From assembly GCA_026002815.1 (NCBI GenBank), contig BPGB01000007.1, forward strand, positions 1 to 64,000: 64,000 nt of DNA, read 5' to 3'. Position 1 is the first letter of the stretch. The number at the start of each line of letters is the position of its first letter. The stretch comes from Candidatus Woesearchaeota archaeon (GTDB taxonomy: Archaea > Nanobdellota > Nanobdellia > Woesearchaeales > UBA9642). Both the position numbers and the translations under genes were made by a program. This document shows positions 1-8,504 of this stretch, in pieces. The notes beneath the pieces are model-generated. The model had not been told where the DNA came from and searched no databases. It worked only from the letters and a program-made list of their open reading frames with translations.

Positions 1-565
1 TTTTATCAATTCAACCGGAGTATACGCTGTTCCACATTTTTTCACATTGGTCACCATACTGTTCTTCAGCACCACACTTAGGACATTTGCCTTTTACATA
101 TCTGTCCGGAAGAAATCTATTATCATGTTCACAATATGTGAGTTCTATGGTTTTTTTGTATATTAAATCCTTATCTAATAATCTTTTAAAGATAATCTCT
201 GAGAGGGCCCTATTCTCTGGGCTATTAGTAGTATAATAAGAGTCATAAAGTATATTGAAATTCTTAAAATCTAATAAATGTAATTCCTCCATTTTTTTTA
301 TTAATTCTTCTGGAGGAATTCCTAATTGAGAGGCCTTTATTTCTATCGGTGCTCCATGAGTATCCTCTGCGCCGCAAAATATAACTTCATGACCTAATAA
401 TTTTAATGCTCTGCTAATTATATCTGCTTGAACATATTCTAGCATATGACCTATATGTGCTGGTCCGTTTGCGTATATTAATGCATTTGTTAATACAATC
501 TTATCTTTTCTTCTTCCTTTAATACCGTTTTTTGAATTTAAGGTTTCGCTCTTGAATTTAATCAC
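1..565 (-). CDS. metG: Methionyl-tRNA synthetase, N-terminal part (runs off edge, apparent frameshift)
   Basis: Methionyl-tRNA synthetase charges tRNA-Met in the cytoplasm. About 184 N-terminal residues are visible: the class I HIGH signature (PAHIGH near residue 37), GAEDTHGAP, and the zinc-knuckle region CPKCG followed by YGDQCEK. As written, the frame stops at base 11. Dropping one base from the six-T run at 37-42 continues the expected family sequence CEKCGTAYTPVELIK, which runs off the window. I read this as a partial gene carrying one extra base. The frame opens with GTG at 565, which overlaps a GGGGTGA Shine-Dalgarno-like motif, so the start codon is uncertain. Identity is near certain; whether the frameshift is real is unknown. 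Confidence 0.9.
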
Positions 566-991
566 CCCTCTAACAATTGTAAATTAACTAAAATACATAA
601 CAATTGTATCAATAAACAAATTATATTATCAATAAACAAACTATAACTAAAAAATTTAATAAATACGCTAAATAAAGGTATTAATAAATACTCTAAATAA
701 GGATAAAAACAAGTATTTATAAATATTTAGAAAGTACAAACATTTAGAATATAAAACATTAGACATCTTATAGTATATAGCCGTTATATATAACCTGTAT
801 AAACTTTATATATAAACTTTAGAAAACACAATAAGAAAAAACAATAAAAAACAATAGGATGAAGTTAATGAAGTATAAAAATTAACACATAATTTAGATT
901 AAAAATCACAATTTAAAGAAAAATTTAAAAAGAACAAAAACAAATTATCGATAAAAATTCAATAAAAAATATAAAAAAATAGGGGTGAGAT
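566..991. other. AT-rich intergenic spacer
   Basis: Divergent spacer between metG and the coiled-coil gene. It is almost pure A/T with short direct repeats (for example tatcaataaacaaa twice near 607-640). I see no convincing gene or structured RNA. A GGGGTGAG Shine-Dalgarno-like sequence at 982-989 precedes the ATG at 992. Confidence 0.6.
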
Positions 992-3455
992 ATGTACGAT
1001 AGTCTATTTCTGAGTGATGTAGAAGAAGGCATGGAATTTCATTTAGTAACCGGACAAACTATTAAAAACATATATGAATTAGTGGGAGCACTAAAAACCT
1101 TATCACAAGAAAACTTTTCTTACCATTGTAATGCAGAGAAAGATGATTTCGGCGCATGGATAACTCATTCATTGCACAACAGCATGCTTGGAAATATATT
1201 AAGTAGAGTTAAGGACCAAAAAAAATACATTAGGATAATAGAAAAGGCCATACATCATAAGGAATTAGAATCACAAGCGAGACTTCATGTTGTTAAAGTA
1301 TCAAAAATGTGGATAGAGAACAATAAGAAAAAACTCAGTGAAATACATCAAAAACTCAAAGATTTCGAGAATAAAATTAATGAAAAAGAAAAAGAGGCAA
1401 GTATTCAAATAGAAAAAAATGCTAATTATTATGTTGAAAAACTGCTATCTAAACATAAACAAGAACTTAAAAAAGAAGTAGATAACACTATTTTCAGTAT
1501 TAAGGAAATAAAAAATAGTTATGAGCAAAAACTTAAAGAACAAGAAAAGGAATATGAAAAAATAATAAACGATTACATCAGTAAAAATGCAGAAAATGAA
1601 GTAAAAAAAATAGTATCTAATAACAAGCAAGAATTCATAGATATATTATCTAATGAAAAATCATTTGCAAAAACAGAAATTGAGAACACTGTAAAAAAAG
1701 AACTTGAAGGAATAACTGAAAAATTTAAAGAAAAAATTCTTTTAGAAATAAACAATATATTAGAAAAAGAAAAGGAATTGGAAAAAGCTCTTGAAGAAAG
1801 ACTCGCTCTTAAAGAACAAGAATTCTTAAAAAATGCGAGCTTACAATTTCAAAAGGAATTCTCGCAAAAACTTGCATATCAAAGAGACATATTGGATAAT
1901 GAACTAGCGAAAACATTAAAATTCAATAAGGATTTTGTCGAAAAATTCGAAGAAGAAATAAGAACAAAAGAAAAAAAACTTTCTGAAACTATAAGTGGTT
2001 TAATTGATAAAGAATTAAAGAAAAAATATCGAAAAATATCAGAAACAATTAGATGAAGAAATTAAAAAAGCTATAGATTCAATAAACAGAACGCAAAAGG
2101 AATGCGACATGAGACTTCTTGAGAAACATCCTGAACTAATAAATGAAGCATCAGAAAAAATAAAAGAAAATGTTGTAAGATATTTTACTGAACAAAAACA
2201 ATTAATCGAACAGGAGATACAAAAACAATTAAAGGAGCACACGCAGAAGTCATTAGTCGAACATAAAAGTTTTTTAAGCAAAGAATTAGAGAATACAATT
2301 GAAAAAAGCGAACAATTGAAAAGAGAAATAGAAGAAAAATTGCACAAGAAAACCTCTGAGATAGCAATCATAGCAGAAGAGATTGTATCAAAAGCATTAG
2401 ATAAAAAACTTGACAAAACACTTGATAAACATAAAAACAACATAACCTCTGAGAGCAATAAGGTAATTGATTTTATAAACCAAAAACAAAAAGAACATGA
2501 AGAGCACCTATCTTTAAAAAAAGAGGAATTAAAAAAAATAGTTGAAAATGCTGTTATTGATGCTGTTGATGAGCAAATAAAAACAATAATGGATGAACAT
2601 GATCAAAATCTTCAAGAAGAGTTCAAAAAAATAGATTCTTTATATAGGGATCTTGAATCAAGATATTACTCGGCAATACAGGAAAAGGGTGAAAAAATAA
2701 TTGAAAAAATAAGCAGAAAAACTGATGCCATACTTCAATCAATAATTGATAAAAAAATAGTTACAATCGAGAAAGAGGTATCAAAAATAAAAGATCTTAT
2801 GAAACAATTAACAGAACAAAAAGCGAATTTAATCAAAGAAAAGAATAATGTACTTCAGGAGATAAAAGAATCTGCAAATAATAAAATTTCAAAAAAAGTA
2901 TCTGAAATAGAGAAAAAGTCTTCAAATTATAAATTAGAAATTAATGAATTAAAAAAAGAAATATTAGAGTATAAGAAGAATTTCAAAGTATTAGAAGAAC
3001 AACTTAGAGAAAATAATAAGAAAATACTTTTATTAGAAAAAAAAATTAAACCAAAAAATAATGTAAGAACCTATAATAAGTATGCTAATGATGAAAAAAA
3101 TTCCGTTAATAATAGTTCATTTAAAAATAAGTCTCCTATAAAAAAATCTAAAGGAGAAAACGAGTTCATTAATAATTTAAAATCTTATGATTTAATCGGT
3201 ATAAATGATAATAAAAAATCACAAAGTAGTTCAAATAATGAAAATACCGATGAAGAAAAAATATATAATTTAATAAAAGAGTGTAGGTTTAATCTTATAA
3301 ATGAGAATTATAATAAAGTTAAAGAATTATATCATGAGATTATTGTTCTATATAATAATGAGAACTACGACCAAGCAGAGAAAATAAACCTATATAATGC
3401 TATAAAGAATCTGTATGATGAAATAGTTAAGTATTATAGTGTTTATTCAACATAA
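992..3455 (+). CDS. Giant coiled-coil protein with DUF5752-like N-terminus (apparent frameshift)
   Basis: Function unknown. Residues 1-95 resemble the archaeal DUF5752 family (EFHLVTGQTI, SYHCNAEKDDFGAWI). The rest, up to about residue 680, is an almost unbroken Lys/Glu/Ile-rich coiled coil. The last 70 residues form a separate helical domain ending LYDEIVKYY. The first frame ends at 2056 and a second one starts at ATG 2109. The sequence between them stays open in the second frame (QLDEEIKKAIDSINRTQKE), and removing one A from the run at 2032-2036 joins both halves into about 820 residues. No signal peptide or membrane segment is seen, so it is presumably cytoplasmic and filament-like. The start has a strong Shine-Dalgarno (GGGGTGAG). 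Two separate proteins remain possible but less likely. Confidence 0.75.
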
Positions 3456-3611
3456 AAAGGAACAACAAACTAAATACACACAGTATTAGTATTATTAAAA
3501 AATATTTTATTAACATTTAAAAGGCGTATATTATTGAAGGTATTAGTAAAATAATTTAATTTAAAAGAACACAGTTTAATTTAAAAAAAATTTATATTAA
3601 AAAATCCTTTA

Positions 3612-4064
3612 TTATTCATCATCAAAATCATCTTCAATCATGTTTTTTCCTTTCTTTTTTATCTCTTTCATCTTCTTAGTTATGTCTATTGTTTCATTGC
3701 ATTTTTCACAATTAAATCTTAAAGTTTTAACTCCCATAATTACTTTTCTTTTGAAAGGAATCTGTAATTGACCATGATAATTACATTTAGGGCAAACATA
3801 ATCAATGTTTGCTGTAAGCTTTTCTTCATAAGTTTTCTTATCCTCAGAATAGTTACATTCTGGACAAACATACTCTGTTGCTCTTATTTTTATTTTACCA
3901 TTTTCAACAGGTTTTCCCATCATGCCCTTTTTGCACTTAGGACATTTTTCCCTAAAAACCCAGCATCTAACACTTCCAGTTAATTTTTCTCCTATTGTTC
4001 TATTAGTAAAGTATACACACTCATCCATGCTTTTTGGCTCTACCAATTTCATTTTTACCTCCAA
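3612..4064 (-). CDS. Zinc-ribbon protein with three CxxC pairs
   Basis: Uncharacterised small protein of 150 residues. It has CPKCKKG near residue 41, CPECNYS near residue 70, CPKCNYHG near residue 91 and CEKCNE near residue 118. That makes two or three zinc-binding ribbons, followed by a Lys-rich then acidic tail (EDDFDDE). The start is either the first Met or the internal Met at residue 5, with GGAGGT just upstream of the annotated start (the CC-rich CACCTCC-like complement near 4068). It stands alone between the coiled-coil gene and marC. A role in RNA or ribosome binding is plausible from the architecture but unproven. Confidence 0.75.
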   Translation of the reverse strand: MEVKMKLVEPKSMDECVYFTNRTIGEKLTGSVRCWVFREKCPKCKKGMMGKPVENGKIKIRATEYVCPECNYSEDKKTYEEKLTANIDYVCPKCNYHGQLQIPFKRKVIMGVKTLRFNCEKCNETIDITKKMKEIKKKGKNMIEDDFDDE

Positions 4065-4091
4065 ATCAGCAATTTATATATCAAAAATATT

Positions 4092-4127
4092 CAATATATC
4101 ACAAATATTCAATATATCACAAATATT
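4092..4127. repeat. Tandem 18-bp duplication upstream of the zinc-ribbon gene
   Basis: The 18-mer caatatatcacaaatatt occurs twice head to tail (4092-4109 and 4110-4127) with a degenerate partial copy before it. It lies in the promoter-proximal region of the minus-strand gene that starts at 4064. Confidence 0.85.
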
Positions 4128-4161
4128 CAAATATTACTTATATAGTAACATCAAGAATAAT

Positions 4162-4749
4162 TTAGGATAAAAAACCTATTATTCCTGAATGTATAAAGTC
4201 TATTGCTAATGCCGATAGTAATAAACCTAAAACTTTTGACATAATCTCTAATATTTCTAAACTAATAAATTTTTGCAATAAACTTGAAAATCTTAACATT
4301 AAGTAAGATATTATTAATACAGCCACTGCAGCAAGACCGGGTATTAAAAAACCATACTCCTTGCTTAAAATAATTATTGTTGTTAATGCACCAGGTCCTG
4401 ACAATAAGGGAGTTCCTATTAATATTGCACTTGAACTTACACTCTCTGCTTTCGAATTTATATTTATCGATAAAACAGTAGTTACTCCCATAATAAGCAA
4501 GATTATCCCGCCTGCTATTTTAAAACCATCGAATGTTATCCCAAGCAGTTTTAATAAATACAAACCTAGAAATAAAAATATAAACAACAATATAGCTGCA
4601 ACAATTATCGCTATCAATATAGACTTATTTTTTTGTGAAGTATCAAAATCTTTTGAATAACCTAGAAAAAATACAACACTTACAAAAGGATCTATAATTA
4701 TAAACAATGTTATAAAAGATTTCAAAAATTCTTCAAACATAAAACTCAC
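4162..4749 (-). CDS. MarC family integral membrane protein
   Basis: A 195-residue polytopic membrane protein of the MarC/UPF0056 family, whose transport substrate is not established. Six hydrophobic segments are visible. Family features include FIIIDPF near residue 18, the G-rich FKIAGGIILLIMG segment near residue 75 and GTPLLSGPGALTT near residue 113. Full length for the family. It has its own spacer upstream with a duplicated dyad element (4806-4860). Confidence in the family is high; the function of archaeal members is unknown. Confidence 0.88.
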   Translation of the reverse strand: MSFMFEEFLKSFITLFIIIDPFVSVVFFLGYSKDFDTSQKNKSILIAIIVAAILLFIFLFLGLYLLKLLGITFDGFKIAGGIILLIMGVTTVLSININSKAESVSSSAILIGTPLLSGPGALTTIIILSKEYGFLIPGLAAVAVLIISYLMLRFSSLLQKFISLEILEIMSKVLGLLLSALAIDFIHSGIIGFLS

Positions 4750-4805
4750 CTTAAAACAAACATTGATTAAAATAAACTTTTAAATATATTTTTTTGAACA
4801 TTAAA

Positions 4806-4860
4806 ATTTAAAAAAGTATTAATACTAAGTATTAATTTAAAAAAAGTATTAATACTAAGT
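4806..4860. repeat. Duplicated dyad element upstream of marC
   Basis: A unit of about 25 bp (atttaaaaaagtattaatactaagt) is present twice, about 29 bp apart. The first copy, with what follows it, contains the palindrome AATACTaAGTATT. Its position 57-110 bp upstream of the marC start would suit an operator or promoter element; that role is inference. Confidence 0.6.
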
Positions 4861-4902
4861 AATTTATTACGAATTATTTATTAATTTTACTATCTGAAAA
4901 AC

Positions 4903-4910
4903 TTTATAAA
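4903..4910 (+). promoter_or_regulatory. TATA box for tRNA-Leu(UAA)
   Basis: The TTTATAAA element is centred about 30 bp upstream of the first tRNA nucleotide (4937). That is the expected archaeal TBP spacing for a tRNA transcribed from its mature 5' end. Confidence 0.6.
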
Positions 4911-4936
4911 CTAACGATAATTTCAGAATCATTAAT

Positions 4937-5087
4937 GCGGAGGTAGCAAAGCCTGGTCAAAGAGAATTATATAAAAGTTCTCGATCAAATGCGCAGGACT
5001 TAAGCACCCACGGTTGCGACACTCAACAATCGTGTTGAGACATCCTGTCCCTTAGTGGGTTCGAGGGTTCGAATCCCTTCCTCCGCA
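4937..5087 (+). tRNA. tRNA-Leu(UAA) with two introns, one in the D-loop
   Basis: The acceptor stem is GCGGAGG/CCTCCGC with discriminator A. Anticodon stem CAGGA/TCCTG encloses loop CTTAAGA, anticodon TAA at 5001-5003, and the long variable arm is typical of Leu. Intron 2 (5005-5041, 37 nt) lies at the canonical 37/38 site with a bulge-helix-bulge: CTTA pairs TGAG, with bulges AGC and ACA. Intron 1 (4961-4988, 28 nt) splits the D-loop with a textbook motif: GGTC pairs GATC, each is followed by an AAA bulge, and the inner helix is GAGAA/TTCTC. After removal of both, an 86-nt class II tRNA with normal D-arm GCA/TGC results. The T-loop TTCGAAT is standard. Confidence 0.93.
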
Positions 5088-5152
5088 TTTTTTATAGAAA
5101 TCCTGAAAAGAGTTACTATTTCCGCATTTTTCTTTTAAGAATTAAAAAAGTA

Positions 5153-5548
5153 TTATTTAACAAAATCATCGACCTGTTGTTTGACGAAATTCTTTATCTT
5201 TTGATCACCTATAGAATTATATGAATATTGGCTTTCTGTTTTTAAGTAATCAAATAATTTTTGATCATTATAAAGAGCTTTGGCTCGTACTGCCATCTGG
5301 TAATAATCTATTATTTTACCTGCATTAAAAGTATCCTTTACGGTTGATACTCCTTTCAAAGTACTTTTAACTATGCTTGAAAGCGACATATCAGCTAGTT
5401 TGTTTAACTTATTTAAATTTTTTTCTAAATTGGAATCAAAATATTCTTCAAATGACATAAAAGTATATACATCGTTCGAATTTATTAATCTTTCATAGAA
5501 ATTTCCGAAAATATTCCGGTATATTTCGAATATCCATGCATACAACAA
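5153..5548 (-). CDS. Hypothetical protein between two tRNA genes
   Basis: A 131-residue protein with no recognised family. It is predicted mostly helical, with Lys/Asp-rich stretches and no clear membrane segment or signal peptide. The annotated start lacks a Shine-Dalgarno; an internal ATG at 5460 (MSFEEYFDS) is an alternative. Its upstream region overlaps the divergent promoter of the downstream tRNA-like gene. Coding status is moderately supported by length and a balanced amino-acid composition. Confidence 0.5.
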   Translation of the reverse strand: MLYAWIFEIYRNIFGNFYERLINSNDVYTFMSFEEYFDSNLEKNLNKLNKLADMSLSSIVKSTLKGVSTVKDTFNAGKIIDYYQMAVRAKALYNDQKLFDYLKTESQYSYNSIGDQKIKNFVKQQVDDFVK

Positions 5549-5558
5549 AATTTAAAAA
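5549..5558 (+). promoter_or_regulatory. TATA box for the tRNA-Thr-like gene
   Basis: The AATTTAAAAA element lies about 30 bp upstream of 5586. It suggests the odd tRNA-like gene is transcribed from its own promoter. Confidence 0.5.
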
Positions 5559-5585
5559 CATCTAATTAATTCTTAAGAAAATAAT

Positions 5586-5696
5586 GCCTCTGTAGCATAG
5601 TAGCTATTGCGGCTGCCTAGTATTGATTGATTGCTGAGATTCTCAACATCATCGAACGAAAGCAGCAGGTCGCGAGTGCAATTCTCGCCAGAGGCT
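5586..5696 (+). tRNA. tRNA-Thr-like gene, intron-bearing and aberrant
   Basis: The acceptor stem GCCTCTG/CAGAGGC is perfect, with discriminator T. G1-C72, C2-G71 and U73 are archaeal Thr identity features. The T-stem is GCGAG/CTCGC, and anticodon stem GCTGC/GCAGC brackets a 45-nt loop. Removing 38 nt at the canonical site (5623-5660) leaves loop CTAGTAA, giving anticodon AGT, and a 73-nt tRNA. Oddities: A34 is rare in archaea, the D-loop lacks the GG pair, T-loop TGCAATT has G instead of U at position 55, and no good bulge-helix-bulge forms at the presumed junctions. It could be a degenerate tRNA, a specialised tRNA-like RNA, or a tRNA whose intron lies elsewhere. Confidence 0.6.
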
Positions 5697-5764
5697 TTAA
5701 AATAAATATTAAAATCCTACTAAAATAAATAATAAAAAAAGTATAAAAAAAGGTATAAAAAGTA

Positions 5765-7003
5765 TTAAAATCCATATTTTATCTTATTTTCTTCTATTCT
5801 TAAAAGCTGATTATACTTAGAAACCCTATCAGACCTGCATGGAGCCCCAATTTTTATATGCCCGCATCCAATACCTACTGCTAAGTCCGCTATAAAAGTG
5901 TCTTCTGTCTCCCCGCTCCTATGACTAACCATTACTTTCCATTTAGCATCGATTGCTAATTTAGCTGCATGTATTGCCTCCGTTACTGTCCCTATTTGAT
6001 TTACTTTTAATAATAGACCGTTACATAATTTATGTTGTATAGCATAATTTATTCTTTCAGGATTAGTTACTAGTAAATCATCTCCTATTATTAGTTTGTT
6101 TTTTGCTAATTCAGATAACCTCTTGAATCCTTCATAATCATCCTGTTCGAAAGGGTCTTCAATACTATATATATCGTATTTTTTTAATAAGTACGAGTAA
6201 TAATTTAACATCTCCTCTCTCGTGTATGATTTATCAAGTACATAATTGTTTCCATCATAAAATTCTGATGCCGCGGGGTCCATCGATATCTTTATCTTTC
6301 CCTTGTATCCTGCTTTTTTTATAGCTTCAGTTATTAGTTCTAATGCCTCTTCAGGGGTTTTCAATGGTGGTGCAAAACCTCCCTCATCACCGACATTAAT
6401 TGCTAATGTACCATATTTCTCTTTAATTAATCCTTTCAATATATGATATGTTTCTGAGACCATTCTAGCAGCATCTTTAAACGATTTTGCTTTTACTGGA
6501 GCTATCATAAATTCTTGCATCTTTAATGAAGAACCAGAATGTTTTCCACCGTTGATTATATTAGCAAAAGGTATTGGAATCCTAAAGTTTTTATTTCCAG
6601 ATAATTCTCCAATATACTCATACAATTGTTTATGCTTTACAGAGGCAGCTAATCTACATACTGCCATGCTAACACCAAGTATGGCGTTTGCTCCTAGTTT
6701 GCTCTTATTAGGAGTACCGTCTAGTTTTATTAATAAATCGTCAATTGCTCTTTGGTTTAAGAATTCCACATCTTTTATTTCTCTAGCAATAATCTTGTTT
6801 ACATTATTAACTGCTCTCATCACAGATTTTCCTAAGTATTCTTTTCTTCCATCACGTAATTCTATTGCTTCATGTTTTCCTGTTGATGCTCCGGAAGGGA
6901 CTATAGCTCTACCAAGGTAATTGTTGAAATATGCTTCTACTTCAACTGTTGGATTTCCCCGTGAATCAAGAACCTGCCTTGCATATAGTTTTGTTATCTT
7001 CAT
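5765..7003 (-). CDS. eno: Enolase
   Basis: Phosphopyruvate hydratase (2-phosphoglycerate to phosphoenolpyruvate), a cytoplasmic glycolytic and gluconeogenic enzyme. It is 412 residues, full length for archaeal enolases. Visible motifs: LDSRGNPTVEVE near the N-terminus, SGASTGKHEA, GDEGGFAPP near residue 205, SMDPAASEFY, SIEDPF, the LLLKVNQIGT catalytic-Lys segment and SHRSGETED. It is the only clear central-metabolism gene in the window. Its start follows a GGGGTAA-like Shine-Dalgarno. It lies 37 bp downstream of a pilin gene on the same strand. Confidence 0.98.
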   Translation of the reverse strand: MKITKLYARQVLDSRGNPTVEVEAYFNNYLGRAIVPSGASTGKHEAIELRDGRKEYLGKSVMRAVNNVNKIIAREIKDVEFLNQRAIDDLLIKLDGTPNKSKLGANAILGVSMAVCRLAASVKHKQLYEYIGELSGNKNFRIPIPFANIINGGKHSGSSLKMQEFMIAPVKAKSFKDAARMVSETYHILKGLIKEKYGTLAINVGDEGGFAPPLKTPEEALELITEAIKKAGYKGKIKISMDPAASEFYDGNNYVLDKSYTREEMLNYYSYLLKKYDIYSIEDPFEQDDYEGFKRLSELAKNKLIIGDDLLVTNPERINYAIQHKLCNGLLLKVNQIGTVTEAIHAAKLAIDAKWKVMVSHRSGETEDTFIADLAVGIGCGHIKIGAPCRSDRVSKYNQLLRIEENKIKYGF

Positions 7004-7040
7004 GTTTTACCCCTTTTAATATTTAAACGCATTTGGTACA

Positions 7041-7505
7041 TTAATTCTTAACCTTTGCTACAATATAAAAATTTAATTCCTCTTTTAAACCACTTGCTAA
7101 ATTAGTAACATACGCCTTAAATTTATATCGTAATATCTGCTTATTATCCATTGTACAATTAATCTTTAATAATGTTTTCATATTAACAGTAATTGTCCTT
7201 GAAGATAAACATTCAGAATCAATGCATAATGATGCAGCACTACATCCTACTGGTAATTGTATATCATTAGTATCAAAAAATAGTATATAATCGCCCCTAT
7301 TTGCTAACATAATGTTTAACTCGCTATTATTAACAAAAGGTTTCCCTAAGCAATTAAATGGATAAGAAGCGATACATTGTTCAGCCACGTATATGACAGG
7401 ATTCATAACACCAAAATAATACAATAGTCCTATAATAGTTAAAACTGAAACTAGCACCCACCCATAAGTCAATATGAACTCCATTGCTGCTTGTGCTTTT
7501 TTCAA
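7041..7505 (-). CDS. Pilin-like protein with class III signal peptide
   Basis: Secreted pilin-like subunit. I choose the TTG start at 7505 because GGGGTGAG lies just upstream and it gives the classical short leader LKKAQAAMEF, cut by an FlaK/EppA-type prepilin peptidase before the Gln. A hydrophobic helix (TYGWVLVSVLTIIGLLYYFG) follows, then a Cys-containing beta domain with CLGKP. That motif is shared with the next gene upstream, so the two are paralogues. The longer upstream reading frame would bury the leader. It belongs to the pilus cluster that continues to 19.6 kb. Confidence 0.82.
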   Translation of the reverse strand: MKKAQAAMEFILTYGWVLVSVLTIIGLLYYFGVMNPVIYVAEQCIASYPFNCLGKPFVNNSELNIMLANRGDYILFFDTNDIQLPVGCSAASLCIDSECLSSRTITVNMKTLLKINCTMDNKQILRYKFKAYVTNLASGLKEELNFYIVAKVKN

Positions 7506-7693
7506 AAACTCACCCCTTGTTATTAATAAGCAAATATTATACACAAATTATAAAATTAAAAAACTAAATGAATATTCTAAAAACTAGTAAATGAAAATAT
7601 ATATAATTAAAATGGTATCTAATTTATAAAGTTTTATAAGAAATTAGTATAAAAAAATATTATAAAAAAATAATGCTTTAAGTTCTTAAAACA

Positions 7694-8167
7694 TTATTTT
7701 ACTTTTCCAGCAATTTGAACAGTTATGCTCTCTGGCAGACCAGACATTGCATTTGTATAATTAAACTGGAATGTTCCCTTAAACGAAGTAGTCGGTATAC
7801 CGCCTGTTTGAACATATCTTACAGTTACGTCCTGTCCATCAGCCCATGGATATGTTGTATTTGTACAAGTAGTATCACCTTTTTGACAAAAAGAAATATT
7901 ACCTGATGCTGGAAGGCTCGTGTTTGCACTTGCAAGATTTATAGTCTGTCCTAACCCATTTGTTAAAGTAAATGATACACTATTAGTACTAATTAAAGGT
8001 TTACCTAAGCAACCGATTCCAGATGTTGCCGTACATTGATCTGGTAAGAAATTAGTAGGACTTAATACACCAAAATACGCCAATGCACCTATTGCAGCCA
8101 AAACAACAAGTATAGCCCAACCATAAGTCATTAAAAACTCAAGAGCAGCTTGTGCCTTATTATTCAT
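7694..8167 (-). CDS. Pilin-like protein with class III signal peptide
   Basis: 157 residues starting MNNKAQAALEFLMTYGW, a textbook class III leader with a short basic head and cleavage before Gln-Ala. A hydrophobic stalk of about 20 residues and a Ser/Thr/Asn-rich exposed domain with paired cysteines (QCTATSGIGCLGKP, FCQKGDTTC) follow. It is likely the major structural pilin: its codon use looks better optimised and it has a clear GGTGA Shine-Dalgarno. A paralogue lies 150 bp downstream. Whether the filament is an adhesive pilus or another structure cannot be told. Confidence 0.85.
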   Translation of the reverse strand: MNNKAQAALEFLMTYGWAILVVLAAIGALAYFGVLSPTNFLPDQCTATSGIGCLGKPLISTNSVSFTLTNGLGQTINLASANTSLPASGNISFCQKGDTTCTNTTYPWADGQDVTVRYVQTGGIPTTSFKGTFQFNYTNAMSGLPESITVQIAGKVK

Positions 8168-8504
8168 AATTTCACCTCAAACCACGCATTTAATTATCTT
8201 AACTTAATAAATTATAATATTCATAATTTTTGTTATTTATAAATATTTCGCTTATTATGAACCCATTGAAATAACTTGCAATACATCTTATTATTAATAT
8301 AACAATATTATAAATATAAAAATACTATGAATATATTACAAATTATAGGCATTAATAGCATTATTATTTATTATAAATTATAGTATACTATAAATTATGC
8401 ATCATTAATATATTATAAATTAGGCATTATACATATATTGAGCATTATACATATATTGTTTATTATAACGCTTTATTATTAATGGCTCTTGACGAGTTAT
8501 ATTT
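8168..8504. other. AT-rich spacer with small direct repeats
   Basis: No gene is seen. It carries degenerate repeats of tattataaatta and two copies of gcattatacatatatt (near 8424-8460). It probably holds the pilin promoter and 3' ends. Confidence 0.5.

Noticed and set aside
2039-2458. Minus-strand frame of 139 codons in the coiled-coil gene
   Set aside because: Ser/Phe/Cys-rich complement of Lys/Glu-rich coding sequence; no ribosome site or family resemblance.
992-3455. Two independent coiled-coil genes instead of one frameshifted gene
   Set aside because: The 52 bases between stop and next ATG remain coding in the second frame with the same heptad-rich composition, and no ribosome site precedes ATG 2109.
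7506-7544. Upstream ATG start for the pilin at 7041
   Set aside because: It would place hydrophobic residues ahead of the class III leader and put the GGGGTGAG ribosome site inside the coding region.
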